NCBI GenBank assembly: GCA_916610825.1
Contig: OU744450.1
Coordinates: 20,204,814-20,268,813 of the forward strand
Source of the DNA: Haliclystus octoradiatus
Lineage: Eukaryota; Cnidaria; Staurozoa; Stauromedusae; Haliclystidae
DNA length: 64,000 nt
Reading direction: 5' to 3'
Made by a program: the position numbers and the translations under genes
In this document: in pieces, positions 49,750 through 60,081 of the stretch
How the letters are laid out: each line of letters begins with the position of its first letter
How positions within the stretch are numbered: position 1 is the stretch's first letter
The notes under the pieces: model-generated
The model's database searches: none
What the model saw: the letters and a program-made list of their open reading frames with translations, nothing else
Told to the model about the DNA's origin: nothing

Positions 49750-50907
49750 ATGGCTTCAATGGATGATTTGGAATTCACTGCCACACCATTTACTGCATCA
49801 GAATATGAAACGCTTGATTCGCTGATGAATAAACCAACTGCAGTAACTAGTCAGCCAATTGTTCCAGACAAGATGGATGATGATGATATTTCAATCATTG
49901 AGGTGATTCAGCCTTCAAAACACAACAAGAGAAAATCTCACAAGCCTCGTCATATTAGCGGATCTGTTACACAAGCCAACAGTGATAAAGAATTGAAACG
50001 TCGAAATGTCGATTTTATCAAATTGGGGAAATCCACATCAACAAAGAAAACGAAGCCTCAAGTCCCTGAAAATAAAGAGGTTGAATTACCACAATGGGTG
50101 AATGATCGACAACCTAATAACAATGGAGACGAATCTGGTTTTGCAAAACGTTTAAAGACCTTGAGAAATCAAGGTATTAAAAAACTACAATTGACAAGTA
50201 AAGCATTTGTAGATCACAGTGACAAATCGAGTCTCTCAAATAACGTTTACATTATGATGAGTCAAACCATTGATGAGGGGCAAGTTGGTAATAAATCATC
50301 ATCATCGAGAGAAGGATGTGGTCACATTATTATTAACGCGGAGAATTTAGAAGAAATGATCAAAGTTCTGCAGGGTATGAAAAAGTCGTATTCAACTTAC
50401 AAAAAGCAGTTACTCGACATGAAAGTGGCAGACAGTGATTTTTCTTACCCTGTCAGAAGCGTTATTCATCACCCAGTAAATTCTTTCACAAACGGACATA
50501 AGCCGATAACCACTGACGCTGATGGAGATAGTTCTGAAATTACGGTATTGACCAGACAATTACGGCAAATAATTCCTGCTTTTGTAGATCAAATGGCACC
50601 TAAAGTATTGGATTGTCTTAAAAGCATATGTATGGGGTGTAGAGATGAGGAACAGAATATAATGGGTCATGAAATATGCGCATTTTCCACAGCAGATGAA
50701 TGCATACGTCTTTGTTTTGATGACGTAATAAAACAGGTGGACATCGCAGAAGCTCACAACAAGGCATTTCGTCACATCAGCAGAGTTAAAAGTATGTGGC
50801 CTAGTTTCACTCTGGAACACTTGTTATCAAATAGCCTGTGGGTGAATGAACTCAAAGAACGTCTCACAGACGCTTATGCACAAAGTAATGAATTCACCGA
50901 TCCATAA
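49750..50907 (+). CDS. Orphan Polinton protein, 385 aa
   Basis: I do not recognise the family. The frame is complete, starts at a good ATG behind a TATA box and ends with TAA. The N-terminal third is acidic and disordered-looking. Four Asp residues followed by ISIIEVI (residues 43-53) resemble a SUMO-interaction motif. A basic stretch (NKRKSHKPRH, about residues 58-68) could be a nuclear localisation signal. The middle is Ser/Lys-rich. The C-terminal half (residues 200-385) looks folded and helical, with a Cys cluster around CLKSICMGC and ICAFSTADECIRLC. It is the only rightward gene left of the polymerase and converges with it. Possible roles, all inferred: nuclear host-interaction or regulatory factor, or terminal protein. 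No intron is needed. Confidence 0.8.
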   Translation: MASMDDLEFTATPFTASEYETLDSLMNKPTAVTSQPIVPDKMDDDDISIIEVIQPSKHNKRKSHKPRHISGSVTQANSDKELKRRNVDFIKLGKSTSTKKTKPQVPENKEVELPQWVNDRQPNNNGDESGFAKRLKTLRNQGIKKLQLTSKAFVDHSDKSSLSNNVYIMMSQTIDEGQVGNKSSSSREGCGHIIINAENLEEMIKVLQGMKKSYSTYKKQLLDMKVADSDFSYPVRSVIHHPVNSFTNGHKPITTDADGDSSEITVLTRQLRQIIPAFVDQMAPKVLDCLKSICMGCRDEEQNIMGHEICAFSTADECIRLCFDDVIKQVDIAEAHNKAFRHISRVKSMWPSFTLEHLLSNSLWVNELKERLTDAYAQSNEFTDP

Positions 50908-51329
50908 CAGACGTATAACATAATCAATAGTTCATCAACAGAATCACCCATTTGTTTTAGAATGGACAAAACCTGATTCATTATACAAATATATATCTTG
51001 AGAATCATAGATGTGCATTTATTAATAAAACAGATTTAATGACAAAGAATAATCAATCACACATTCAATTAATTATAACTTTGATTTGATATAGATGAAT
51101 AATAGTAGATGTTATAGTACAAAATGTCCTTCATAATAATAATAATAATTCTCACACATTTTTTAAAACAATAATAAAACATGATTTAATATATACAAAA
51201 TTGTCTGTTTTTTATTATCATTTCTCTCGTTCATAACTTAGCTAAACAATAAGTTAAAACGATGATACATAATCTGAATTCGTAATCCGATTCACAGATA
51301 TTCACTGATAGTAATTATATAGAAAAAAG
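50908..51329. terminator. Convergent 3' ends and polyadenylation signals
   Basis: An AT-rich gap between two convergent genes. AATAAA on the plus strand (51024-51029) lies 117 bases after the orphan gene stop. TTTATT at 51211-51216 gives AATAAA on the minus strand, 114 bases after the polymerase stop. An ATA run lies near 51136-51150. No other gene is seen. Confidence 0.6.
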
Positions 51330-54300
51330 CTATTGTTGTTGTTGTTGTTGTTGTTGATCTTCAATTGAGTAATGTCCGTGGGGTAGAGTTGAGTAGCCAT
51401 CATCTAGTAGATATCGCTTGTCATCATAAGACGACAGAGCTTTCTTGTTGACAACTAGAGTATACAGTCGATGGTCGATGGATCGGATGGCACTCATACT
51501 GCGCATCAGTGTGACATTGTCAAAGAGGCAGGTTCTGTAATCATCAAACGTCAATGTCTTTTGAACTGTCGACCGTTTGACACCTTTGGCACGTTTCACC
51601 TCTTTCCCATCGTACTGATAGGCATACATCTTGGAGCGAAGACCAACAAACGATTTCATAATGGACCCGTTCAACTCATCTTTGAAATAGCCAACCACCT
51701 TTTTGTTCGCAGGTGAATAACAAGGATGTTCTTTAGGGTACCCACTGAAGTCAAACCAATCACTTGCACCTTGAATATCTCGGTATAAATCATCAGTTTG
51801 AATAACATAAGCCAAGCTATCAGTATCAGTGAACAATACCTTGGAGTGGTTGCCAGGGTAACGCTTTTTCATATAATTGTAATGAAAATCGATCATCAGC
51901 CATTTTGATAAATCGAGGACACAGAATCCGGCATAAATAGGTCGATTTAGGACAATTTCAGGAAACGAGCGTTCTACAGCACAAAGATTTTCATGAAAAA
52001 TCTTGCAAGATTTGAAGATGGGCTGTGCTGCAAATTTTTTCATCGACCTTGCATTGTCCACTAAATTGATGTTGCGTCTACTGCGTACACTTTCCAACAG
52101 CTTGCCATAAATGGAATTGTTGAAAAGTTTGAAAAGCGTTTTCGAGAAGTCATCAGTGGCAGCAGCTCTCTTCTGAGTATTGAAGTCGATGTATTGTTTC
52201 AACCAAGGTCGCTGTTTGAATGTCAGAACACGATGCACTTTTGTCAACACCATTCCCAAGTCGAGAAACAAGGAGAGATTTCGATAATGAACCACATATT
52301 TCTCTTTATCTCTCAAATTAGGAACAAGTTTTCGACATGAATCTTTAATCGTGACAGACTCACCGTTCAACTGTGATTTAATCATCGTCATGGCGTACAA
52401 TTCCTTTTGGTGAGGGGACAACATCTTTGAATCAATCACCATTCGCTCAGGAGCGAGAGGGAAGCAGGCATGTGCATCATGAATATCAGCTGGATAGGTC
52501 AAATCACATTCGAGAATGTACCCATCATCACAGTCGTTAGACAATTGAGAAACATCCAAGACATCAATTTCACACTGTTCTAACCATCGGAATTGACCTG
52601 TTGGCAGCGCTTGCGACATTGCCCATCCATACAGGTTGCTGAAATAAAAATAACATAAAAAATTAGCAACCCTATACTACCATTCTCATTGCTATCATCA
52701 TCATCATCATCATCATCATCAACTCATCACTCACTTTGCATCCAGATAGACCAAGTAGGCATTGGGTGAATCAGGATCATAATCATCTGAACCAGGTACA
52801 TTGGCTTTGGCATAGCGATGATTGATGGACGAAACGCCACCTCGCACACTCTGTTCAATGAATTGATACTGATCAATATCAGTCAACAAATCCAACTCAA
52901 TGCCTGTCATTTTTAATGCTGCACTCCAAGAAAGTCCAGGAGAACTATAGAACTGAGCAGGATCGAGGTGGAAGTATTCATGACACATGTTGCGAAAGGT
53001 TTCGAAGACGTCTGCCAGAAGTAGAACATCAGTACACAGGTAGAAGTCATGATAATCACCCAAATTATTCATGCTGAATTCACGAAAGACCTGCTGAGCA
53101 TGACTATAATCTTCCTCACTTACATCTTCATCCGTCAATGAACTGTAGAAGGCCGATCGAGGTGGTAATGTGACATCATCAAATCGCTCCCACGAATCCA
53201 TGTACTCATAGGGATAGACTCCTTTGCGCTTGACTAGCGATAGACGATTGTCTAGATTGACCGATCGAGTTGTGATTGTTTCCAAGTAGGTGTGGGTGAG
53301 TGTCAGCTGTGAATCATTCAAGTTGTCCACCAAAGTGCCAAGACTTGCATTCAGAAATTGCAAAGAATCAATGAAGCGTACACCGCCAATTGTGAAGGAC
53401 ACATACTTCTCCATTGTGTTTGGAATGCATTGAATGCGTTTCTCAGCATGTCGTTCTTTGAAGGCCAACAAGATGTGATGTGCATCATACCCTCGTAGAT
53501 TGTGTAAGACGCAGGGTATTGGAATGTAATCAGCATTGACGCGATAATTCAGATTGCATCCATTATGTGCTGCACCACGATACTGTCCACTCAAATGATC
53601 GTGATCTTTCACCTTTAAACGTTTGTGATTTTTAACACCATAAACAAAATCACCCTTCTCACAGATATGACACACTCCAGCTTGTACATGGGCCAACTCT
53701 TCTGCCAGAGACATGATAATGGGCTCAACGTTTCTCAATTTCTCACGCAGCTTTTCACTCTTGGCAAGAACATAATCCAGAAATTTACCCATGCAATCTT
53801 CCCCTCGATAGATGTAGGGTGGCTCATCAAATTCTGGTTTGGTACACTTCACCAAAACACCAAACCCACAAGGAACATGATTTTGTGTGATGACAGTTGA
53901 CGAGTTTTGAGGATTGCGTTGACAAGTTGATTGCTTCATTAACAATGCTTCAGTGTCTGCGTACATGACAAAGGGCATTTTCACTTGTTTTTGCATATCT
54001 TTGAAAAACACTTTATCCTCTTTGTTCAGATCGTCCTTCTCAGGTAATCGAACCCGTTGTGCCCCAGTATGCTTACACTTCTCCATATGTCTATCTCGCA
54101 CAGCAGGATTTCCAAAACCGAGCAGACAGTAATCACAAAAGTCTTTATGATTTTTTCTCTTGCTGAGTTGAGAGCCGAGAAGAGCACTTAGGTTTTTAAT
54201 GTAAGCGTAATGGGACTTGGGTGCAGGTTGATCATCATCATCATCATCATCATTTTCATTGTCTTCGGTCCACATCAACAGGTTAACATGTTGTGAATAC

Positions 54301-56532
54301 TGTCGCCTCTCGCCAATACGTAACGGGATGACAATGCTTTTTGACTTTTTAGCTGCTGTTTCCTCTATCACAAAACCATACACATGAACGCTGATGTCAT
54401 TCATGCGCTCAAATTTAGCCACATCCTTGAGGGGGAGGGGGAATTGTAATCCATCCAGTTTCAGCAAGTGCTCATTTCGTTCATAATGATAGAGACGTTC
54501 AGCATGGTTAGAAATATTCAACATACTAGCCAGTACAGCCCAAACAAAACACTTTTCATCATCATTATTCTGAACATTGATAACAGCATGCTTGAGTTGT
54601 ATATCTCGTGGGAGGGGTAGGAAAGACGATGCCCGAAGAGGGTCATAGGTGACAATGTTCAAGTCTAGATGGTTGAGTGCGTCAATTATCCACGATGAGC
54701 CATTCTGTTCAAATTCTTCCATCTTGGTGAGAAGCTGATTATAAGCCAAATCAAACAAGCTTTGCAGATACAGGCCGTCATCATCATCTTGAGGTAGAAA
54801 GCGAAATACCTCAGTACCAAATACAACCGGTGGGTCCGTCTTTTCATCATCATCGGTGACCTTTCTAAACACGACAGACAACGTCATAAAGAACTTGACA
54901 CCGTTTTGAATGGAGGCTTGCTGCTTGACGAGTGGCACTTGCAGACTTATAACATCTTTCAATCGTTGCAAAAGGTTGGCATGGTGAATTTGCTCAAAGT
55001 CCTTGCGATATAACAGCACTGTTCGATTGAGAGCATGTGAAACAAGATGTGGTGGTTCAGTCAGTTCTGTGGAAAGAGCAGGGTGTGGTTCATTGTCATC
55101 ATCTCTAGAATTGTTTCCGCCTCGTTGATTGATGTTTTGATTAGCGAGTGCAGGACAACCAGAGCGGATGTGCATAGCCAGATGAATACGACGATGAAAT
55201 GACTTGAAACAGTTCTGACAGGTGAAGGGGTGAGTCACATCATGTGCTTGAGTATGCAGACGCCACTGTTCTTCACATATGAACCACATATCACACTTTT
55301 CGCAATGATGTTGATTGGCATGGTCGATGGCAATATGGGCAGCTCTAAAATCCACAGAGGCTGCTCTGACACTAGGTGACGACGGTGGACAATGGTGGAA
55401 GAGTGACTGCAGTGCACCGTTGACATCGAAGCTCTCTACCACATCAACCTGAATAAAATAAAATAAATTCAAATAAAAAACATGTGATAAACAAGACTAA
55501 CATGAACCCCAAACTTAGACTTCTTTTTACCTGCTGATCTGAGGCTGGATGGTCATTCAGCAGGTTGTATTCCATTCTATCCAAGTCATTCAAACCGGAA
55601 GGACTGAAATCTTCACCATCATCCATACTGTTAAAGTCATCCAACGCAGGTGTCCTTGGAGCTTCCTAATGACAGGACCAAAACATTGAAAAAATTAAAA
55701 ATTAAAAAAATTTAAAATAAAAAAAAATTTAAAATTAAAAAAAATTTTTAAAAATAAAATTTTTTTAAAATAAAAAATAAAAAAAATAAAAAATAAAAAA
55801 CATGGAAAAATTGAAAAAATAAAAAAATGAAAAACAAAAAACAATGAAAATTGAAAAAGTTTGAAATATAGAGTTACTCTAACTCAGGTATCACATCATT
55901 TCTCACCTCTGGGACCAATGCATCAATATTCGTGGAGTCATCGTCATCAATCCAATCCATGACCGTGTCATTATTGGCATTAGAATCCTGAAAACAATAA
56001 AATCATCGATAACCGTCTGTCTCAAACGATCACCTGTCTGAAATATCCGTTTCAATTATCTATCAAAGATGGAAATTATAACAAGTATAATCGAATCGTA
56101 TTTATTACAACAGCAGAAACAATAGTAATAGCTCACCTCCACAATAGGGATCTCTTCATTCGAAATCTCCATTCCACCTTGAGCTTCCAACAGGTCAAAC
56201 AGGTCGACACTCTCATCCAACACCTGATCAATTCGTTGCTGTTGATGCTGTGGTACCGGATTTAATCTTAGTACACTCGATAATAATGGCGGTGTAGACG
56301 AATTGACTCGCCTTGAAGGTTGGTTGTGACTTGCGACCTGCCTTGAGGGTGGAATGCAGCGGTGCACCATTCTGCAATGTATTCTATAATTGTTGCGATG
56401 CTTGAACGTACGGTCACAATAATCGCAGGTGACTGAAGAGACATTTGAATGCGTTGTCATATGTCTTTTCAAATCTGCTTTTCGTGTAAATGTCTTTCCA
56501 CATAGCTCACAAAAAGGTGGTATTGGTGCCAT
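51330..56532 (-). CDS. Polinton protein-primed DNA polymerase B, 5 exons
   Basis: Replicates the element by protein priming. Proposed exons are 56532-56137, 55987-55907, 55665-55531, 55448-52735 and 52638-51330, giving about 1544 residues. All junctions are GT-AG; the first three introns are phase 0 and the last splits an Asn codon. Exon 1 has two C2H2 fingers (CELCGKTF..., CDYCDRTF...), exon 4 two more (about residues 253-302) plus a C2HC-like CDYC knuckle. Exo I is YADTE (D702), Exo II NLRGYD (D859) and Exo III YLCTD (D1011). DHDHLSG...RGAAH..C is the zinc/HNH-like insert seen in Polinton polymerases. Motif A DANNLYG (D1107), motif B FNNSIYGK (about 1283) and motif C DTD (1380-1382) are intact. 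The C terminus is a Gln run. All catalytic residues are present, so it may be active. The ATG at 56532 is the first in frame; upstream TTG starts are not credible. Confidence 0.9.
52639..52734 (-). other. POLB intron 4, inside motif A
   Basis: A 96-base GTGAGT...TTTCAG intron with an ATC/GAT microsatellite near the donor. It separates DA and the split Asn from NLYG, cutting the catalytic motif A. The two flanking frames join in phase 2/1. Confidence 0.9.
55666..55906 (-). other. POLB intron 2
   Basis: A 241-base GTGAGA...TTAG intron, mostly T/A homopolymer-like runs (plus-strand A-rich 55686-55860). It is the largest intron of the gene and has no coding content. Confidence 0.8.
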
Positions 56533-56810
56533 AGTTAATGTTAGATCCGTATCGTCCAAGCAAAATCACTGAATGATGATTGACCTTTGAAATCAAAGTA
56601 CATTTATACTATGGTGAGGGGACTGGTAACCATTGATTTAGATAATAAATAGCCTTGGGCAAGCTGCGGCATGTCTGGGCAAGTGATATGTCTAAATAAA
56701 TACTGTAGGCATGCCTGGGCAAGTCCCGGGGCAAGTAATAGATAGACACGATTATAATACACCATTGTGTTGAGTGAATTGCCTCAGTTGTCATTACTAC
56801 GTAGGCAAGA
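56533..56810. promoter_or_regulatory. Divergent POLB / capsid-cluster promoter
   Basis: The gap between the leftward polymerase and the rightward ATPase. TATAAA on the minus strand (56608-56603) lies 71 bases before the POLB ATG. TATAATA near 56750 may serve the rightward cluster. Between them GGGCAAG occurs four times on the plus strand (56657, 56677, 56717, 56729), two of them in a GCATG(T/C)CTGGGCAAGT context. These could bind an element-encoded or host factor that controls both directions. Confidence 0.6.
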
Positions 56811-57491
56811 ATGGAGCAAATTTCAACGCAACTAATTCACCCCTTTACAGCTATTGTTTCCGGCGGAACGGGTAGTGGAAAATCCACATTTATACTTCGT
56901 TTGCTATCGTATATGGATGAGATGATATCACCTACCATTCAACAGGTGATATGGTGTTATTCGAAACATCAAGTGGATGTTGCCGCAAAACTTGAAGCTC
57001 TCAAGGTGCCAGTGCAATACATTGAAGGAATTCCTGATGATTTGGGAGCACTAACAACCGTAGAAACAAATACAATTATCATTTTTGATGACTTTATGGA
57101 CAAATCAAACAATGAAACCATCGCAGCATCGTTTTTCAAAGGTCGTCATGACAATAATAGTGTTATATTCAATACGCAGAATCTATTTCATAAGGATCAG
57201 AGAACCATATCACTCAATGCTAATTACATGATCGTGTTCAAGAATGTTAGGGATATGAGCCAAATATCTCACCTTTCAAAACAGTTGAAGCCTTCGAACG
57301 TTCGCTTCGTTCAAACGGCTTACGTCGATGCGGTACAACTACCATATTCATACTTATTCATAGACTTGAAGCCGACCACCCCGGAAGATCACCGCTACAG
57401 GGCTAGAATACTACCTGACGAAACACCACAATACATTTACTTACCTCAAACTCAAAAAGGTGTCAAGCGAGGGAAAGTTGAGGAATTCTGA
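56811..57491 (+). CDS. Polinton genome-packaging ATPase (A32/FtsK-HerA type)
   Basis: A 226-residue ATPase expected to pump the element DNA into the capsid. Walker A is GGTGSGKST (residues 18-26). Walker B is IIIFDD (89-94) with the acidic pair D93/D94. NTQN (121-124) matches the sensor-like polar motif of the viral A32 family. The C-terminal PQTQKGVKRGKVEEF is basic and acidic. The frame is complete and all motifs are intact. It is the first gene of the rightward cluster. Confidence 0.92.
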   Translation: MEQISTQLIHPFTAIVSGGTGSGKSTFILRLLSYMDEMISPTIQQVIWCYSKHQVDVAAKLEALKVPVQYIEGIPDDLGALTTVETNTIIIFDDFMDKSNNETIAASFFKGRHDNNSVIFNTQNLFHKDQRTISLNANYMIVFKNVRDMSQISHLSKQLKPSNVRFVQTAYVDAVQLPYSYLFIDLKPTTPEDHRYRARILPDETPQYIYLPQTQKGVKRGKVEEF

Positions 57492-57563
57492 TTAGTCAAC
57501 GTCTCTGAAAATATAAAAGGTTAACCATTTTAAACCATTGAGTCAGTTGCTTATCGACAGTCA

Positions 57564-57581
57564 ATGACAACGGAAGAATGA
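57564..57581 (+). promoter_or_regulatory. Five-codon upstream ORF overlapping the next start
   Basis: ATG at 57564 opens a five-codon frame whose TGA (57579-57581) overlaps the ATG at 57578 as ATGA. Such an overlap could lower or couple initiation of the next gene by termination-reinitiation. It may also be chance. Confidence 0.3.
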
Positions 57582-57892
57582 CTAACCGTCTAAAACGTAA
57601 TTTACCGCTATTGAAAGCTCTGAAAGATTGCAAGTGTTCGGATCAGGCTAATATATTGAAAACAGCAAAGCCTGATTTGATTCACTCCATCTGCGATATT
57701 GTCGTGAACGTTTTAAAGGGGCGTGTTCCCATCTCGGCAAAATTGAAACGAAAGTTGGCTTCTAAAAAGACAGTTTTGCGAAAACTGATACAACCCAAAC
57801 GAACAGTGAAAAGTCGACGAGCAATATTAGTCAATCAACGAGGTGGGGGTATAGGCTCTGAGATAGGGGATCTACTAGCAAGTATATTTTGA
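57578..57892 (+). CDS. Small basic Polinton protein, QRGGG tail
   Basis: 104 residues, strongly basic (runs such as KLKRKLASKK), helical N-terminal half with CKCSDQANIL and the block LIHSICDIVVNVLKG. This arrangement, a helical LI--IC---NVL-G block followed by a basic stretch and a QRGG tail, is common among metazoan Polinton/adintovirus cargo proteins of uncertain function. A DNA-condensing virion core role is inferred from the charge. QRGG (87-90) near the C terminus resembles an adenain cleavage site and would release a 14-residue tail. Confidence 0.75.
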   Translation: MTNRLKRNLPLLKALKDCKCSDQANILKTAKPDLIHSICDIVVNVLKGRVPISAKLKRKLASKKTVLRKLIQPKRTVKSRRAILVNQRGGGIGSEIGDLLASIF

Positions 57893-57915
57893 GACTTGCA
57901 ATCTCGTCCCTAACA

Positions 57916-58719
57916 ATGGCGTTTAGAAAACATGTGGTTTTAACACCAGATGTTTATGAACGGTTGATGAATCAATTGGATAGTGGTAATCGGTCATCAA
58001 TTCCTACAGTAAACAGCACATTACAACCCGAGAAGGCAGCCATGGTCAAAGCAGAACAGGAAATGGATGGGATGTTAACTCGAAATGATATTCCGGATAG
58101 TGAGAAAGTTAGAAGGTTTACTAATGAGTTGGCAGAGTTTCAAAAGCGTCGTGAAAATGTGCTAAAACCGAAAAAGGTGCAAGTCATTGCCAAGCCGTCA
58201 TCAGAATTGCAAAATGACATGCCCGTGAATTCAAGTACCTCGTCACCTGTAGAAGCAAATCAAGATGCAGTAGAACAAAGAACACTTTCTCTGCTACCAA
58301 AAACAATGAAACCACAAGCAAAAATGCTACTTGAAATGATTAAAACTAATCCTGCTATTAGTGGTTATAATGACAAGGGTGAATTAGTATTCAGAAACAA
58401 AGTCATTGAAGGATCTAACATTAGCGATCTAATCAATGACACGTTTCGGGTACGTAAAGGAAAGGATGGTATCTTACCTGGTGTTCACACAGCGCTATTC
58501 TCAAAGATGTTGGCTCAATTGAATGTGCCGATGCAATGGGTGAAGAATCCCACACAGTTGGAAACAATTCGCACCTACAAAAAGTCTCAAAGTAAACCAA
58601 AAATGATGAGAAGAGCTGAAAAATCACAACGAAGATTATCTCCGCTATTGGGATCTAGTACACCGCTTAAAGCAAAAAACAAAACGTGGTTATCTTCCAC
58701 TAAAAATTATTCATTTTAG
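57916..58719 (+). CDS. Conserved Polinton protein of unknown function
   Basis: 267 residues starting MAFRKHVVLTPDVYERL. I took the ATG at 57916 because a longer frame would need a TTG start overlapping the upstream gene. The N terminus is followed by a charged, coiled-coil-prone segment (VRRFTNELAEFQKRREN), a Ser/Pro linker, and a C-terminal globular part ending in basic KSQSKPKMMRRAEKSQRR. The 'R-K-V-L-P---Y--L' opening recurs in many metazoan Polintons without a known role. The position among structural genes suggests a virion or DNA-binding part. Confidence 0.75.
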   Translation: MAFRKHVVLTPDVYERLMNQLDSGNRSSIPTVNSTLQPEKAAMVKAEQEMDGMLTRNDIPDSEKVRRFTNELAEFQKRRENVLKPKKVQVIAKPSSELQNDMPVNSSTSSPVEANQDAVEQRTLSLLPKTMKPQAKMLLEMIKTNPAISGYNDKGELVFRNKVIEGSNISDLINDTFRVRKGKDGILPGVHTALFSKMLAQLNVPMQWVKNPTQLETIRTYKKSQSKPKMMRRAEKSQRRLSPLLGSSTPLKAKNKTWLSSTKNYSF

Positions 58720-58778
58720 TCCGTGTTATGTACGTATATTAGATAGCGGTAAACCTGTAAACCTAGTTAGTTCATTGA

Positions 58779-58976
58779 ATGCTTTGGATAGTAAACATGT
58801 CTTTTAATTTGGACGCTAAAGATATATTCAAACGTGTTCGTTGTGTCTTGATTTGTTGTAGTTCAGAAGTTGACTTTACAAAGACTGAAGTTGACGGACC
58901 CCCTGCTGAAACAGACACCTTACAGAGGACAGATAGCATTGCTAGTCAGTCGGTCACCGGTGAGACATCGGTCTAA
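58779..58976 (+). CDS. Short Polinton ORF, unknown
   Basis: Up to 65 residues; a second in-frame ATG (58797) gives MSFNLDAKDIFKRVRCVL... and 59 residues. It fills the gap between two firm genes and ends 13 bases before the integrase ATG. It has a Cys pair (LICCSS) and a Ser/Thr-rich acidic tail. No homologue is recognised. It may be a leader or chance frame. Confidence 0.3.
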   Translation: MLWIVNMSFNLDAKDIFKRVRCVLICCSSEVDFTKTEVDGPPAETDTLQRTDSIASQSVTGETSV

Positions 58977-58989
58977 CTCGTCAGTGATA

Positions 58990-60081
58990 ATGACTCGAAA
59001 TGATAGAACGGAACTGGATAAGACACTGAAATCACTCTATTATTCTCTAGACAGTCCAGTGTCATTTTCAGGCTTACAGCCTCTCTATTCGAAAGTGAAA
59101 CAGCAATTGCCTGATGTCAAACGCTCAGAGGTTCAAGAATGGCTAAAAGAACAACTAACCTATACGCGTCATAGACCAGCAAGAATTAACTTCAAAACTA
59201 GACAAGTCTTGGTTCATGGAATTGACCAGCAATGGTCACTCGATTTGGTTTTTCTACCCAAGTTGGCCAAAGTTAATCGTAATTACAAGTACTTACTCAC
59301 TTGCATCGATTCTTTATCCAAATTCTTATTTGTAATACCGCTAAAAACAAAAACAGGGGCGGAGTTGACAAAAGCTTTCAAAACAATACTGCAGTCTGGT
59401 CGTCAACCAAAAACTATTCAAGTGGACAAAGGCACAGAATTTTACAATCGCACCTTTCAACGATTGCTGGCGGAGAAAAACATCAAAATGTTTTCTACTA
59501 ATAGTGAACGAAAAGCGACCATTGTTGAACGCGTTAATCGAACATTGAAAAAGATCATGTTTGCCTACTTCACGTATAAGAATACCAGAACCTACATTGA
59601 CGTTCTCCCGCAACTGGTGTCAAGATACAATCGTGGTTATCACCGATCAATCAAAATGCGACCTATTGATGTTAACGTTGGTACACAGGGCTTGGCATGG
59701 ATGAATATGTATGACACCGGTAAGAAGCAGAAAACTACCAAACCGAAGCACAATGTGGGAGATACAGTTCGCATTAGTCATAATCGAACGGTATTCATGA
59801 AGGGCTATCTAGCGCGTTGGACTGAAGAGATTTTCAAAGTGAAAAATGTACTAAAGGGGAAGGTCACCGTCTATCGTTTAGAGGATCTGCAAAATGAGCC
59901 TATAACAGGCACATTCTACGAAGAAGAACTTCAGTCCGTGTCACAGTCTGAAACAACGAGGGTCGAGCGCGTATTGAAAAAAAAGAGAATCAATAACATT
60001 CTACACTACTTTGTCCGTTGGTCTGGCTATAGTTCCTCATTTGACTCCTGGGTGCCTGCAAGTGACGTTATTACAACATGA
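58990..60081 (+). CDS. Polinton retroviral-type integrase with chromodomain
   Basis: 363 residues. It inserts the element into host DNA, giving 6-bp target duplications in known Polintons. The N-terminal region carries FSGLQPLYSKVKQ and a WLKEQLTYTRHRP block typical of Polinton integrases. The DDE core residues are D85 (WSLDLVF), D146 (QVDKGTEFYN) and E180 (TIVERVNRTLK). An SH3-like basic region follows, then a C-terminal chromodomain (about 322-363: YFVRWSGYSSSFDSWVP), expected to read methylated histone tails and steer insertion. All key residues are intact. The ATG at 58990 is preferred; a longer frame from a TTG is less likely. The stop overlaps the next start (ATGA). Confidence 0.93.
   Translation: MTRNDRTELDKTLKSLYYSLDSPVSFSGLQPLYSKVKQQLPDVKRSEVQEWLKEQLTYTRHRPARINFKTRQVLVHGIDQQWSLDLVFLPKLAKVNRNYKYLLTCIDSLSKFLFVIPLKTKTGAELTKAFKTILQSGRQPKTIQVDKGTEFYNRTFQRLLAEKNIKMFSTNSERKATIVERVNRTLKKIMFAYFTYKNTRTYIDVLPQLVSRYNRGYHRSIKMRPIDVNVGTQGLAWMNMYDTGKKQKTTKPKHNVGDTVRISHNRTVFMKGYLARWTEEIFKVKNVLKGKVTVYRLEDLQNEPITGTFYEEELQSVSQSETTRVERVLKKKRINNILHYFVRWSGYSSSFDSWVPASDVITT

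Noticed and set aside
53351-53536. Minus-strand 61-codon frame inside POLB
   Set aside because: Shadow frame of the polymerase exon; the polymerase frame carries all motifs.
58870-58989. Longer integrase N terminus from a TTG
   Set aside because: A TTG start is not expected in an animal nuclear gene; the ATG at 58990 begins at the family's conserved region.
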